From NCBI RefSeq assembly GCF_005281475.1, contig NZ_CP040106.1, forward strand, positions 3,686,501 to 3,750,500: DNA of 64,000 nt, read 5' to 3'. Origin of the DNA: Echinicola rosea (GTDB lineage Bacteria; Bacteroidota; Bacteroidia; Cytophagales; Cyclobacteriaceae). The notes under the pieces were generated by a model. It saw nothing but the letters and a program-made list of their open reading frames with translations. It did not search any database and was not told where the DNA came from. This document shows, one piece after another, positions 26,474 to 35,573 of the stretch (positions within the stretch are counted from its first letter, which is position 1; the number at the start of each line of letters is the position of its first letter). Position numbers and translations under genes: made by a program.

Positions 26474-26734
26474 TGGAGTAACCCAAACCAAGCCAGGGGT
26501 ACAGCTATTGATTAAGATCGAATAGATAATACTGGATCGTACCGGATCTATAGTTAGTAAACACACACAATTTGTTCCCCCATTTAGGGGGCTAGGGGGT
26601 ATTGTTGAGGTCTCCACTTTTTTTTATGGGGGATTACAAAACCCCAGTATCAGTTGTCAAGGATTATAAATCCGGAACAGCGGAATCTTTCAATCTTCCA
26701 ATTTTACAATTTTCCCAAAATCAAATTTCCCAAC
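26474..26734. other. Intergenic region with a C5/G5 hairpin
   Basis: No gene. CCCCC-ATTTA-GGGGG at 26577-26591 can form a 5-bp hairpin, followed by a second GGGGG. A TCCACTTTTTTTTATGG tract like that of the preceding terminator recurs near 26613. This may include the terminator for the converging alkB-like gene. Confidence 0.5.
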
Positions 26735-27361
26735 CTACCGAAAAATCCGACGGAAAGTGAGACTGATCCTTGGTCGGGTGACTTTCTTGGTGGGAGGGAG
26801 ACGGTGTAGCCAGTATTTTTGGGAACCCTCCCGCATGACGAGCAGGCTGCCATTTTCGAGTACCAAACTGACGGTTTGTTTGGTGGCTTTGTGCTTGAAG
26901 GAGAATTTGCGCTCTGCGCCAAAAGAGAGGGAGGTGACGATGGGATCATCGCCGAGCATTTTTTCACCATCACTGTGCCAGGCCATGCCTTCGTCGCCAT
27001 CATGGTAGAGGTTTAGCAGGCAAGAATTAAATGAAACTCCCGATTTCTCCTCCACAATGGCTTTGAGTATTGTTAATTCTTTGGTCCAGGGGAGTGCTTG
27101 TTTTATAGTACCGGAATAGCGGTATTCAAAAGCCTCATCTCCATACCAAGCCACTTTGCGTTTGGTCACATAATGCTTCCCATACAGCAGGGCCTCATCA
27201 TGCTTCCATTGGATGTTATGAAATAACGTTTCAAAATAGGAAGAGGATTGTTCAGTGCTAAAGATTTTTCCATAATAATGCACCGTGCCATCAAAGGGCA
27301 AAATGTTTGACAGGTGATCTTGACTAAATAAATCCATGGCTAAATGTAGCCGTTTGGTCAC
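26735..27361 (-). CDS. AlkB-like 2-oxoglutarate/Fe(II)-dependent dioxygenase
   Basis: 208 residues (or 200 if Met9, MDLFSQD, is the start). The double-stranded beta-helix carries the iron ligands His129 and Asp131 in LNLYHDGDEGMAWHSDGE and His186 in YWLHRLPP. Arg198 and Arg204, in the PRISLTFRRIF tail, bind 2-oxoglutarate. The set matches ALKBH2/3-like and bacterial AlkB-like proteins, which remove methyl groups from 1-methyladenine and 3-methylcytosine in DNA or RNA. It is a single gene converging on the heme operon. Nucleic-acid repair is the likely role, though some relatives modify proteins or tRNA. Confidence 0.92.
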   Translation of the reverse strand: MTKRLHLAMDLFSQDHLSNILPFDGTVHYYGKIFSTEQSSSYFETLFHNIQWKHDEALLYGKHYVTKRKVAWYGDEAFEYRYSGTIKQALPWTKELTILKAIVEEKSGVSFNSCLLNLYHDGDEGMAWHSDGEKMLGDDPIVTSLSFGAERKFSFKHKATKQTVSLVLENGSLLVMREGSQKYWLHRLPPTKKVTRPRISLTFRRIFR

Positions 27362-27547
27362 AAAGCCCCAAAAGTGTTATAAGTTGTTTTTGTAGCGCAC
27401 TTTAGGGATTGCTGAAAATACAGTTGTAAAGTTAATCATAAAATAACCTTTCGACTCCGCCCAAGGTGACACTTAAGTATGTCTGGTCGTGCAGAGTCGA
27501 GACCTCGTATTAATGACGAATCACGCTTGACTTTACGCTACCTACTT

Positions 27548-28891
27548 TTACTTGACCACACCATCGGCATTACAACGGACGATCGGGCTTGAGATGTAAT
27601 AAGGTTTTCCACCCGGACTGGTAAAATGATAAGCAAGGTAGATGGTTTTCTGCCCATGTTTCGGCAGGTGCACCTTTGCCTGGTTTTGCTTTACGGTCGT
27701 TGATTTCCATTTTTCATCCCTGAAATCCATGTCTTCTAGAGATGAAGCTTCCCACAGCAGCACTTTGTCGGGCTTTTGGTCATTGAAATGATAGGAGACA
27801 GACAAATGCTTATTCCCTGATTTTTCTACATCCATGTTTACCTGTGGCAGGGCTTGTTGGAGGCATTGGTATTCAAAAAATGCATTCAGGTTTTGCAGGG
27901 CTATTTTCCCATTTCCCAATCCATGCTCCACATTTGGTATGTACACCAAGTCATTATCTCCGGGAATTTCTGCCCAATAATTCTTGGCTGCATCGATAGG
28001 CCAATAAGGGTCGTTAGTGCCCATAAATACGAGCTTGGGCATGTCCAATTGGTCACGATAGGCATAAGGATCTACCATGGAAATGGTGGCTGCTCCTTGA
28101 GGAGTGCTTGCGGTCTGGGGGATGCCAAGATCCACGTAGTCTTGGATTTCAGGACTATAATCTTGCCACATTGCTATTTGATATTGTAAGCTGACGGGCA
28201 TGTTCAGGACATCGATCACCATGGGTGCGATGGCATTGACACGATCATCCTGACTCGCGGTCAGCCATGTGGTCCATCCCCTTTTGGATAAGCCTGTCAA
28301 TAGAAAATGAGTAAGGGTATGGCCGGTTTCATCTCTCGAAAATGCCGTAACCGCATCCATGGCACGTTGGACGGATTTTACCATGGGAAAGAGCAGGGGC
28401 CACGTTTCATCTCCCGTTTCTTGGTACTGGTGAAGGGTGTAAGAGATGATTTCATCTTCTACTTTTCCATCAAAAATGGGTTGATTGGGCACTTGGAAGA
28501 TGGCTGCTACGATGGCTTTGTTATCTATTGACAAATTTTCAAGTCCCTTAACGACGGCATCATCACGGTCACGTTGCTTCGGGAGATTATTTTCCAATCG
28601 TCCTCCACCGATATATAGCATGGCTTGATCATGCATAACTTCGTCAGGGACCAAGATCACCAAACGGTGTTTCCAGGTATAACCTTTCCACTTTTGGGAA
28701 GTGAGCAGCAGTTCGTACTGTGTTTGGTCATGAGATTTGATTTTATCCACTAACTCCACCGTAAATTCCGATGATGGAGATGAAAGAAAATTGGTAATGG
28801 CTTTGTTTTTTTCCTGCGCGAAGGAAGCTAAAACAAACGTTCCAACCATTAACAAAACTAGTAAGCCATGTCGTAAGTGATGCATCTTCAT
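27548..28891 (-). CDS. PhoPQ-activated pathogenicity-related (PqaA-type) exported alpha/beta hydrolase
   Basis: 447 residues. A signal peptide is cleaved near LASFAQ (residue 26). The body matches the PhoPQ-activated pathogenicity-related family: an N-terminal strand domain, then an alpha/beta-hydrolase core with nucleophile motif GLSKRGWTTW (Ser202), KLVFMGTNDPYW (candidate catalytic Asp) and VEHGLG (candidate His). The C-terminal Ig-like segment ends in YYISSPIVRCN. PqaA in Salmonella is linked to antimicrobial-peptide resistance; the reaction of the family is unknown. Here it is probably a periplasmic hydrolase. It is monocistronic and divergent from the phosphoesterase pair. In a free-living saccharolytic organism the pathogenicity label should not be taken literally. 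Confidence 0.88.
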   Translation of the reverse strand: MKMHHLRHGLLVLLMVGTFVLASFAQEKNKAITNFLSSPSSEFTVELVDKIKSHDQTQYELLLTSQKWKGYTWKHRLVILVPDEVMHDQAMLYIGGGRLENNLPKQRDRDDAVVKGLENLSIDNKAIVAAIFQVPNQPIFDGKVEDEIISYTLHQYQETGDETWPLLFPMVKSVQRAMDAVTAFSRDETGHTLTHFLLTGLSKRGWTTWLTASQDDRVNAIAPMVIDVLNMPVSLQYQIAMWQDYSPEIQDYVDLGIPQTASTPQGAATISMVDPYAYRDQLDMPKLVFMGTNDPYWPIDAAKNYWAEIPGDNDLVYIPNVEHGLGNGKIALQNLNAFFEYQCLQQALPQVNMDVEKSGNKHLSVSYHFNDQKPDKVLLWEASSLEDMDFRDEKWKSTTVKQNQAKVHLPKHGQKTIYLAYHFTSPGGKPYYISSPIVRCNADGVVK

Positions 28892-29019
28892 ATAAAATTA
28901 ACAACTAACAATAGCCCATAAGGGGCGGTCCAGAGTTTAATGGGTATAACATATTTAAAAAAGGGAAAGACGATTAAAATTACTTAAAAAATTATAAACG
29001 ACAAGTGAAAAACAGAAAT

Positions 29020-30360
29020 ATGATTAACTCAAAAGTGCTGGTTTTGAGTGCTTTATTGTTGTGTGTTTTAAGTGGATTCCAACAAGCGGCATTCGGTAGG
29101 GTCATTTTGGATAGAGATACCATAAGCTTTCCTGACAAAGCGCATCTGTTGCCTTCAGCAAAGCCAGATCGAATAATCCTCAATTTGTCGGCCAATCCAT
29201 TGGAGGAGGTAGGTATTAACTGGCGGACGGCTACGTCCGAAGCCACCTCTTACCTCCAATTTGCCGTGGCTACGGCAGGCCCAGAATTCAGGGAGGAAAC
29301 TCAGGATGTCACAGCGAAGACCACATATTTGGAAACCCAACAGGACGATGAGCCTGTGATCAGGGCCCATTACCATGAAGTGGACTTGAAAGGCTTGGTT
29401 CCAGGGCAAACCTACGTGTACCGGGTGGGCTCAGAAAAGGCTTGGAGTGAATGGTTTCAATTTAAAATGCCCAAGAAAAAAGGACCCGTTAGCTTGTTTT
29501 ATTTTGGAGATGCCCAAAATGATGTGTCTTCCCACTGGAGCCGGGTTATCCGAGAAGCCAGTTTCCAATTCCCGCGGGTAGATTTTATGCTATATGCAGG
29601 GGATCTGATCAATCATGAAGACGCTGATTTTGAGTGGGGAGGATGGTTTGAAGCTGGAGGCTTTGTCCACGCTTCCGTGCCGGTCATGATGACGCCCGGG
29701 AATCACGAATATGCCAAAGGCGTGGTGCTCTCCAAACACTGGAAACCGCAGTTTAATTTGCCCGAAAATGGACCGGAAGGTTTGGAAGAAATGGCGTATG
29801 AAATAAATTATCCGGATTTGAAGGTGGTTTCACTGGATGGGGAGCAAATAGATGAGATTCCTGCTCAGAAGATGGCCCAAGTAAAGTGGTTAAGGGAAAT
29901 CCTTGAAAATAATCCCAAAAAGTGGACGATTGTTACGTTTCATTATCCAATTTACTCTACCAAACCCAACCGCATCAATGAAGATATGCTGGAGTATATC
30001 AAGCCAGTACTTGAGGAATACGAAGTGGACATGGTGCTCCAAGGCCATGACCATGCTTATGCCCGAGGCCGTGTGACCACAAAGAACAACCAGGAAGTTT
30101 TGGGCGAAGGCCCGATGTACGTGGTATCGGTAAGTGGCCCAAAAATGTACGACATTGGAGATGATCCGTGGATGGACAGAAGGGCCTATATGACCCAGCT
30201 TTTCCAATGGATCAATATCGATGGGGATCAGCTGGAATACAAGGCACTTACGGCTACTGGCGAGTTGTATGATGCGTTTATCTTACAGAAAGATGGCGCA
30301 GGTAAAAATAAATTGATCAATAAAATCCCCTCCACCGAAGAACGCGTAGGAGAACAGTAA
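29020..30360 (+). CDS. Exported purple-acid-phosphatase-like metallophosphoesterase
   Basis: 446 residues from ATG 29020 (a GTG at 29005 is possible). After a signal peptide (cleavage near AAFG) comes a fibronectin-III-like N-terminal domain (about 50-150, ILNLSANPLEEVGINWRT), typical of purple acid phosphatases. The metallophosphatase domain then shows FYFGDAQND (first Asp), YAGDLINHED, TPGNHEY, TFHYPIY and LQGHDHAYARGR, the five metal-ligand blocks. The enzyme would hydrolyse phosphate esters in the periplasm. The glycerophosphodiesterase gene follows after 12 bp, so the pair could release glycerol phosphate and then phosphate. No Pho box was recognised. Confidence 0.93.
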   Translation: MINSKVLVLSALLLCVLSGFQQAAFGRVILDRDTISFPDKAHLLPSAKPDRIILNLSANPLEEVGINWRTATSEATSYLQFAVATAGPEFREETQDVTAKTTYLETQQDDEPVIRAHYHEVDLKGLVPGQTYVYRVGSEKAWSEWFQFKMPKKKGPVSLFYFGDAQNDVSSHWSRVIREASFQFPRVDFMLYAGDLINHEDADFEWGGWFEAGGFVHASVPVMMTPGNHEYAKGVVLSKHWKPQFNLPENGPEGLEEMAYEINYPDLKVVSLDGEQIDEIPAQKMAQVKWLREILENNPKKWTIVTFHYPIYSTKPNRINEDMLEYIKPVLEEYEVDMVLQGHDHAYARGRVTTKNNQEVLGEGPMYVVSVSGPKMYDIGDDPWMDRRAYMTQLFQWINIDGDQLEYKALTATGELYDAFILQKDGAGKNKLINKIPSTEERVGEQ

Positions 30361-30372
30361 TTCCTGAATTTT

Positions 30373-31215
30373 ATGAGAAGGCCAAAAGTGCAACGTTTAT
30401 GTCTATCGCTGGTACTGGCCAGCCTGTTTTTTGGGTCGGTATGCTGCGCACAGGTAGCTGATATCCGGGAGCGGTTTTTACATTCCGATGAGTTGATGAT
30501 AGCTGCTCATCGGGCTGCGCATGAGGATTTTCCCGAAAATAGTATTGAGGCAATTCACCAGGCCATTGAGATTGGTGTGGATATCATCGAGCTTGATATA
30601 AGGGTGACGAAGGACGGCGTACCCGTGATCATGCATGACCAAACCATCGACAGGACCACGACGGGATCAGGGAATATTGAGTTGTTGGACTTTGAAGCGA
30701 TTCATTCCTTAAAATTGCTCCATAATGGTAAGGCCACGGATCAAACCATCCCTACACTAAAAGCTGCCCTATTTGCCTGCAAAGACAAGGTAATGGTCGA
30801 TATGGACATGAAGACGGACCAAATCGATGCCGTACTTCAAGTAGTGGCAGAATCGGGTACAGCCGATCAGTTGATTTTTTTTGATGCTGATTGGGGCGTC
30901 TTGGGAGAGATTCGGAAAAAGCTCAGTGGAGCCTATTTGATGCCCAGGACTTACAAGAGGGGGGAAATTAAAAAAGCCGTGAAGAAGCTTGATCCAGTGG
31001 CAATCCATATTGACCCCAGTTTTTATGATAGAAGGACGGTGAAGTTGGCCAAAAAACATGGGGTTAGGATCTGGATTAACTCGCTTGGCGATCGTGATCA
31101 TGCCTTAAGGGGGCATCAGGATGTAAAAGGTTCCATAGAATGGGTGGAAAGGGGAGCCAATATGGTTCAAACCGATCTGCCAGAATTTTGGGTCAGTGTG
31201 AGGGATGGGATGTAA
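30373..31215 (+). CDS. Exported glycerophosphodiester phosphodiesterase
   Basis: 280 residues with a signal peptide (cleavage near CCAQ, residue 26). The GDPD TIM-barrel signatures are intact: AAHRAAHEDFPENS (His46, Arg47), IELDIRVTKDG (Glu73, Asp75) and MHDQTIDRTT (His88, Asp89), which supply the metal site and acid/base histidines. It cleaves deacylated phospholipids to glycerol-3-phosphate and alcohol. It is probably co-transcribed with the metallophosphoesterase gene 12 bp upstream, pointing to phosphate or glycerol scavenging. It converges on the HTCS gene. Confidence 0.92.
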   Translation: MRRPKVQRLCLSLVLASLFFGSVCCAQVADIRERFLHSDELMIAAHRAAHEDFPENSIEAIHQAIEIGVDIIELDIRVTKDGVPVIMHDQTIDRTTTGSGNIELLDFEAIHSLKLLHNGKATDQTIPTLKAALFACKDKVMVDMDMKTDQIDAVLQVVAESGTADQLIFFDADWGVLGEIRKKLSGAYLMPRTYKRGEIKKAVKKLDPVAIHIDPSFYDRRTVKLAKKHGVRIWINSLGDRDHALRGHQDVKGSIEWVERGANMVQTDLPEFWVSVRDGM

Positions 31216-31299
31216 GGTTGATGGGGGATAATCAGTTCTGTATAGCGAAAATATTCTCTTTTACATCGTGATACAACACTAAAGTAGGATATGCACTCG

Positions 31300-34200
31300 C
31301 TATTCAATATTAATCTTCTCTGACGGAAGGTGGCCAAACTGTTCTTTAAAGAGCTTTCTAAAATATTTAGGACTGTTAAAACCTACTTCATAAGCGGCTT
31401 GTGCCACGCCCAGGTTTTCGTTTTTGATCAAATAGGCGGCGCGGTTGATCTTTACGGTTCTGGTGTATTGGTTGATATTTTGGCCGGTGAGGGCTTTGAG
31501 TTTGCGGAAAAGTGAAGTTCGGCTCATGCCCATCAACCTGCATAGCGTTTCTACCTCTGTGGCTTGCTCTCCAAGCTGATTCACAATATGCTCTTCGAGT
31601 TGTTTTAAGAAAGCCTTTTCTTGGGTGACAGCTTTTCGTTGACCAACTGTCAAGCTCTTGTCTTGATGTTTTTGCCCTAAATAATACTGTCTCAGCTGGT
31701 ATCTAGTGGTTAACAAATTTTCAATTCTAGACTTCAATATTTGTCCATTGAATGGTTTGGTGATATAGGCATCGGCACCTTCACCAAATCCTGATGTGAT
31801 GCTTTCTACACTATCTTTGGCAGAGAGTAAAATGATGGGGATGTGGGTAGTTGCAGGCTGTTTTTTTAGCAACATGCAAAGATCAATTCCATTTTTTTTC
31901 GGCATCATTATATCAGAAATGATGATATCGGGAATGTATTTTATTGCTTTTTCCAAGCCTTCTTGTCCATTCTCGGCATAAATAAGATCGTAGCAGCTCT
32001 CCAAAAGGCCATTGAGGTAATGCAGGATATCGGCATTGTCATCGATAAGCAGTACCAGTGTTTTCGCTGTTTTTAGATGGAGATTGGATGTTGGTGCTTC
32101 CACTGGAGCTTTGGGCAGATTAAGATGCCAATCATTTGGTTGGTGGGTCGATGGATAATTCTTTATGTTTGAAGGAGCTTCGTTTTTGGGAATTGTTACT
32201 GTAAATTCACTTCCCTTTCCTTCCTCACTTTTGAGTGCTATTTTGCCTTGATGATCAGTTATGAGCCTTTTGGTCATGGCCAATCCAATGCCCGCCCCCT
32301 GATGTTTTGCAGGATTGCTAGACTGATAGTACCAATTAAAGATTTTTCCATGCTCATGGGCAGGTATGCCCGGGCCGGAATCCTTCACGGTAATGACAAA
32401 AGAGGTATCTTCTTCATAAAGCTGAAAGAAGACTTGGTCTTTGGGGTTGCAGAATTTTATGGCATTGGAAAGTAGGTTGTTTATGATAATGTGGAGTTTT
32501 TCCAAGTCCACTGTAGCTATAAATTCCCTTTTGGGAAAGCTGACTTGCAACTTGATGTTTTTATGCTTGGCCAGATGGTGATATTGGTCCACCCATTGTT
32601 TAATCGGTTTTACGATCCGGTGTTTTTCTCTATTTAGCTGATGTCCATTAAGCGCAGTTTTTCTATATTCCAGGAGCTTGTTGATCATTTCCATCAAGTA
32701 CTTTGCATTTTTTTGGATCAACTTAAGCCCTTTGATATGATGTCCGTTTTTGGTTTCCAGAAGAAGGTCATTTACAGGAGCCATGATAAGCGTCAGTGGT
32801 GTTTTGAGCTCGTGTGAAAAGCCCGTAAAAAACCGAACCCGTTCCTCATTTAGTTCATGTTCAAGGTGACGTTGCTTCTTTTCAAATAAGAGCGAATTTT
32901 TCAGTTTGAGTCGATCAGCATAATAATTGACACCACCCCAGGTCAAGGCTGCCAGTACGATAAGATATATTAGGTAGGCAGGCCAGGTTTGCCAAAAAGG
33001 TGGTGTGATGATGACTGCCATTTGGTTTTGGGCGAAGTGATCGCTGTTGTCACTAGCCCTTATCTTAAGTATATAATCGCCGGGAGGAATGTTGCTGAGG
33101 TTGGCAGTTCCGGATTGTTGGGTTTCTATCCAGTGGTCATGATAAGGTTCCAGTTTGTAGGCATAAGAAATGTCTGTGGCCTGTGGATATTTTAATGCCA
33201 CAAAGTCCAGTGAAAATAAGCTTTGATTGTAGTTTAGTTTGATCTTGTCTAAGTACGGGATATTAGTAGCAGGTGATGTAGCACTTACGAAATCCTTTGC
33301 ATTTACCTTTTTGTTCATTAATCTCAAATCTGTAAAGAGGAGCGGGTAATCGCCACGATGTTGCTTAATGGATTGGGGATCAAATACATTGATTCCCTTG
33401 TTTCCGCCAAGGTAAACGTTTCCTGATTTGCTGACTAGTGAAGCCCCAATATTAAATTCACTTCGCTGGATATTGTTGTACCCGTTTAAGTTGCCGACTT
33501 TGTTCGTCGCCTGGTCGAAGTAACTGATGCCATTTGAAGTTCCCAGCCATATCTTGCCGGAATTATCCTTGACTATGCTGTTAATGGTGTTGTTTCCTAG
33601 GCCATTTTCTTGTTTAAATTGGGCTACGGTCTTTTCGGATGGGTTAAACCGGATGAGTCCTTCGTACCGGGTCCCGGCGAGGATATCACCATTATCCAAA
33701 ATACACAGGTTGAAAATAATATTGCCGGGAAAGCCAAAGACCGTGGACTCGTTATAATTTTCTCGTTCACCAGTCAGGTAATTATACCGAATAATCCCAT
33801 TTCCATAAGTTGCGAGCCATAAGTTGCCTTGCTGGTCTTCGACGATATCCCTGATATCAATTTTTCCCAATTGTTTTACATAGTCAAAATCATCAAGGGG
33901 TGGATGGTAACGATAAAGCCCACCCCTGTTTGTACCTGCCCATATCTGGTTTTGGGAGTCCCTAAAGATCACCCGAACGTCATTTCCGTTTTCTTGGCTG
34001 CCTTGTAGGTAATGTTTGCAATAACCCGTTCGTGGATTCAGTAGGTTTAATCCGCCTTGGTAAGTCCCTACCCAGATATTATGGTCTTCATTCTCCAGTA
34101 GTGACAATATATAATTGTTGCTAAGGCTATGTGGATCACCAGAATGGTATTCAAAATGCTTAATCCTTCCGCTGGAAGGCTCATAAAGGTCCAAGCCTCC

Positions 34201-35367
34201 ACCATCTGTGCCTATCCATATTTTCCCGTTACGGCTTTCTTCGAAGGCACCTATTCGATCATGAGCAATAGTGTGTTTAAGGGAAAGGTTTCGTTGGATG
34301 AGGTAAATCGGATCACCTTTAGGGTTTACCACATTGACACCGGTGCTCGTGCCGATCCACATTTTACCATCTTGGGCCAATTTGAGGGATGCCACTGTCC
34401 TATTAAATACACTGGATCCATCGCTTTTGGGCAAATACCATTTGGTGTCCAAATGTTGGGTACGCAGGAAATTTGAGGCAGGGATTATCGTCAATCCTCC
34501 ATTACGGGTTCCTGCCCAAACATTACCGTATGGACCTTTTTCAAAGCACAACACATTGGCATCGCTAAGGCCTACGTTAGGTGTTGTGGTGGCTTTCATA
34601 TTTAGCGTGTCTCCTTTGGTGGTAATAACTTGGATTCCTTCCCCGGTACCTATCCAAAGGTTCCCGTTGTCATCTCCATAGAGGCAATTGATGTTTTTGG
34701 ATATTGCTGGACCAGCAGTAGTGACCGTATGGTGTAACAGGTCGATTTTGGATAATCCCTTGTCAAAAGTACCTACCCACAGGACGGTATCTCCTTGAAA
34801 GGAGAGGGAGGTTGTTTTGTCCGCGTTAGGAGAGTTTTTGCTGGTCATTGAAGGGATGGTCTGAATTTTTCCTTTTGCGTCCATTAGCTGAACGCCTCCA
34901 TTATAAATGGCTAGGGCAATTTTGCCGGAAGGGCTACCGGTGGCATAGGTGACATCACTTTTTAGCAGACCGTCCACTTTGGTTTTATGGATAAATTCGT
35001 CTGTTTTGGGGCGATAAATACTGAGCCCTCCAAACGTGGATAGGATAAGCTGTTGTTTGTGGTCAAGGTAGATGTGTTGAATATAATTGTTTAGTGGACC
35101 GGTATGTTGAACACGGTTGTTTTTTCGATACACTGTAAACGTCTGTCCATCGTATCTGCTCAATCCCTCCATGGTCGCTACCCAAATAAACCCCAGGGAG
35201 TCCTGTTCGATGCTGTTGACATAATTGTGAGATAGGCCAGACTCTACATCCAAGAGATAAAAGTTCAGTTGGTTTTGCTTCGGAAAGACTTGAAAATCTT
35301 TTTCCTGACCATCTGCAAGACTGGCAAGAATAAAAGAAAGCAGTAGGGTTATTACGGGTAATTTCAT
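31300..35367 (-). CDS. Hybrid two-component system sensor/regulator (HTCS) of the GH30/GH2 PUL
   Basis: 1355 residues, all HTCS parts in one chain. There is a signal peptide (to about 21) and a periplasmic two-bladed propeller sensor of Reg_prop repeats (about 35-680, many WIGT/WVGT motifs). A Y_Y_Y domain (about 710-790) and a transmembrane helix (about 795-815) follow. The histidine kinase has FSHELKTPLTL (His852), NLLSNAIKF, DSGPG and GAGIGLA. The receiver has LLIDD at 1107-1110 and phospho-acceptor Asp1152 in ISDIMMPKKNG. An AraC DNA-binding domain (about 1260-1355) has VAQAAYEVGFNSPKYFRKLFKE. It would sense an oligosaccharide and activate the divergent susCD-GH30-GH2 genes 206 bp away. 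Confidence 0.96.
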   Translation of the reverse strand: MKLPVITLLLSFILASLADGQEKDFQVFPKQNQLNFYLLDVESGLSHNYVNSIEQDSLGFIWVATMEGLSRYDGQTFTVYRKNNRVQHTGPLNNYIQHIYLDHKQQLILSTFGGLSIYRPKTDEFIHKTKVDGLLKSDVTYATGSPSGKIALAIYNGGVQLMDAKGKIQTIPSMTSKNSPNADKTTSLSFQGDTVLWVGTFDKGLSKIDLLHHTVTTAGPAISKNINCLYGDDNGNLWIGTGEGIQVITTKGDTLNMKATTTPNVGLSDANVLCFEKGPYGNVWAGTRNGGLTIIPASNFLRTQHLDTKWYLPKSDGSSVFNRTVASLKLAQDGKMWIGTSTGVNVVNPKGDPIYLIQRNLSLKHTIAHDRIGAFEESRNGKIWIGTDGGGLDLYEPSSGRIKHFEYHSGDPHSLSNNYILSLLENEDHNIWVGTYQGGLNLLNPRTGYCKHYLQGSQENGNDVRVIFRDSQNQIWAGTNRGGLYRYHPPLDDFDYVKQLGKIDIRDIVEDQQGNLWLATYGNGIIRYNYLTGERENYNESTVFGFPGNIIFNLCILDNGDILAGTRYEGLIRFNPSEKTVAQFKQENGLGNNTINSIVKDNSGKIWLGTSNGISYFDQATNKVGNLNGYNNIQRSEFNIGASLVSKSGNVYLGGNKGINVFDPQSIKQHRGDYPLLFTDLRLMNKKVNAKDFVSATSPATNIPYLDKIKLNYNQSLFSLDFVALKYPQATDISYAYKLEPYHDHWIETQQSGTANLSNIPPGDYILKIRASDNSDHFAQNQMAVIITPPFWQTWPAYLIYLIVLAALTWGGVNYYADRLKLKNSLLFEKKQRHLEHELNEERVRFFTGFSHELKTPLTLIMAPVNDLLLETKNGHHIKGLKLIQKNAKYLMEMINKLLEYRKTALNGHQLNREKHRIVKPIKQWVDQYHHLAKHKNIKLQVSFPKREFIATVDLEKLHIIINNLLSNAIKFCNPKDQVFFQLYEEDTSFVITVKDSGPGIPAHEHGKIFNWYYQSSNPAKHQGAGIGLAMTKRLITDHQGKIALKSEEGKGSEFTVTIPKNEAPSNIKNYPSTHQPNDWHLNLPKAPVEAPTSNLHLKTAKTLVLLIDDNADILHYLNGLLESCYDLIYAENGQEGLEKAIKYIPDIIISDIMMPKKNGIDLCMLLKKQPATTHIPIILLSAKDSVESITSGFGEGADAYITKPFNGQILKSRIENLLTTRYQLRQYYLGQKHQDKSLTVGQRKAVTQEKAFLKQLEEHIVNQLGEQATEVETLCRLMGMSRTSLFRKLKALTGQNINQYTRTVKINRAAYLIKNENLGVAQAAYEVGFNSPKYFRKLFKEQFGHLPSEKINIE

Positions 35368-35573
35368 CGCTAAACAATCACACTAATTGATAGCTAATTT
35401 CCCAATAAAAATACAAATAAACCAGTGTTGGTCGATTTATACCCTTTGTAATGTTGATTTGTGCCCCCTCTTATTCTTCTCATATTCTGAAAATTGTAAC
35501 TGAAGCTTTTGTCACAGTTATATGCTGACAGGGTTTCATGAAATAAACTATTCACAATAAACCTAAAAGTAAC

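Noticed and set aside
27548..28891. Virulence role for the PhoPQ-activated-type protein
   Set aside because: The family name comes from Salmonella; nothing in this window indicates a pathogenic context.
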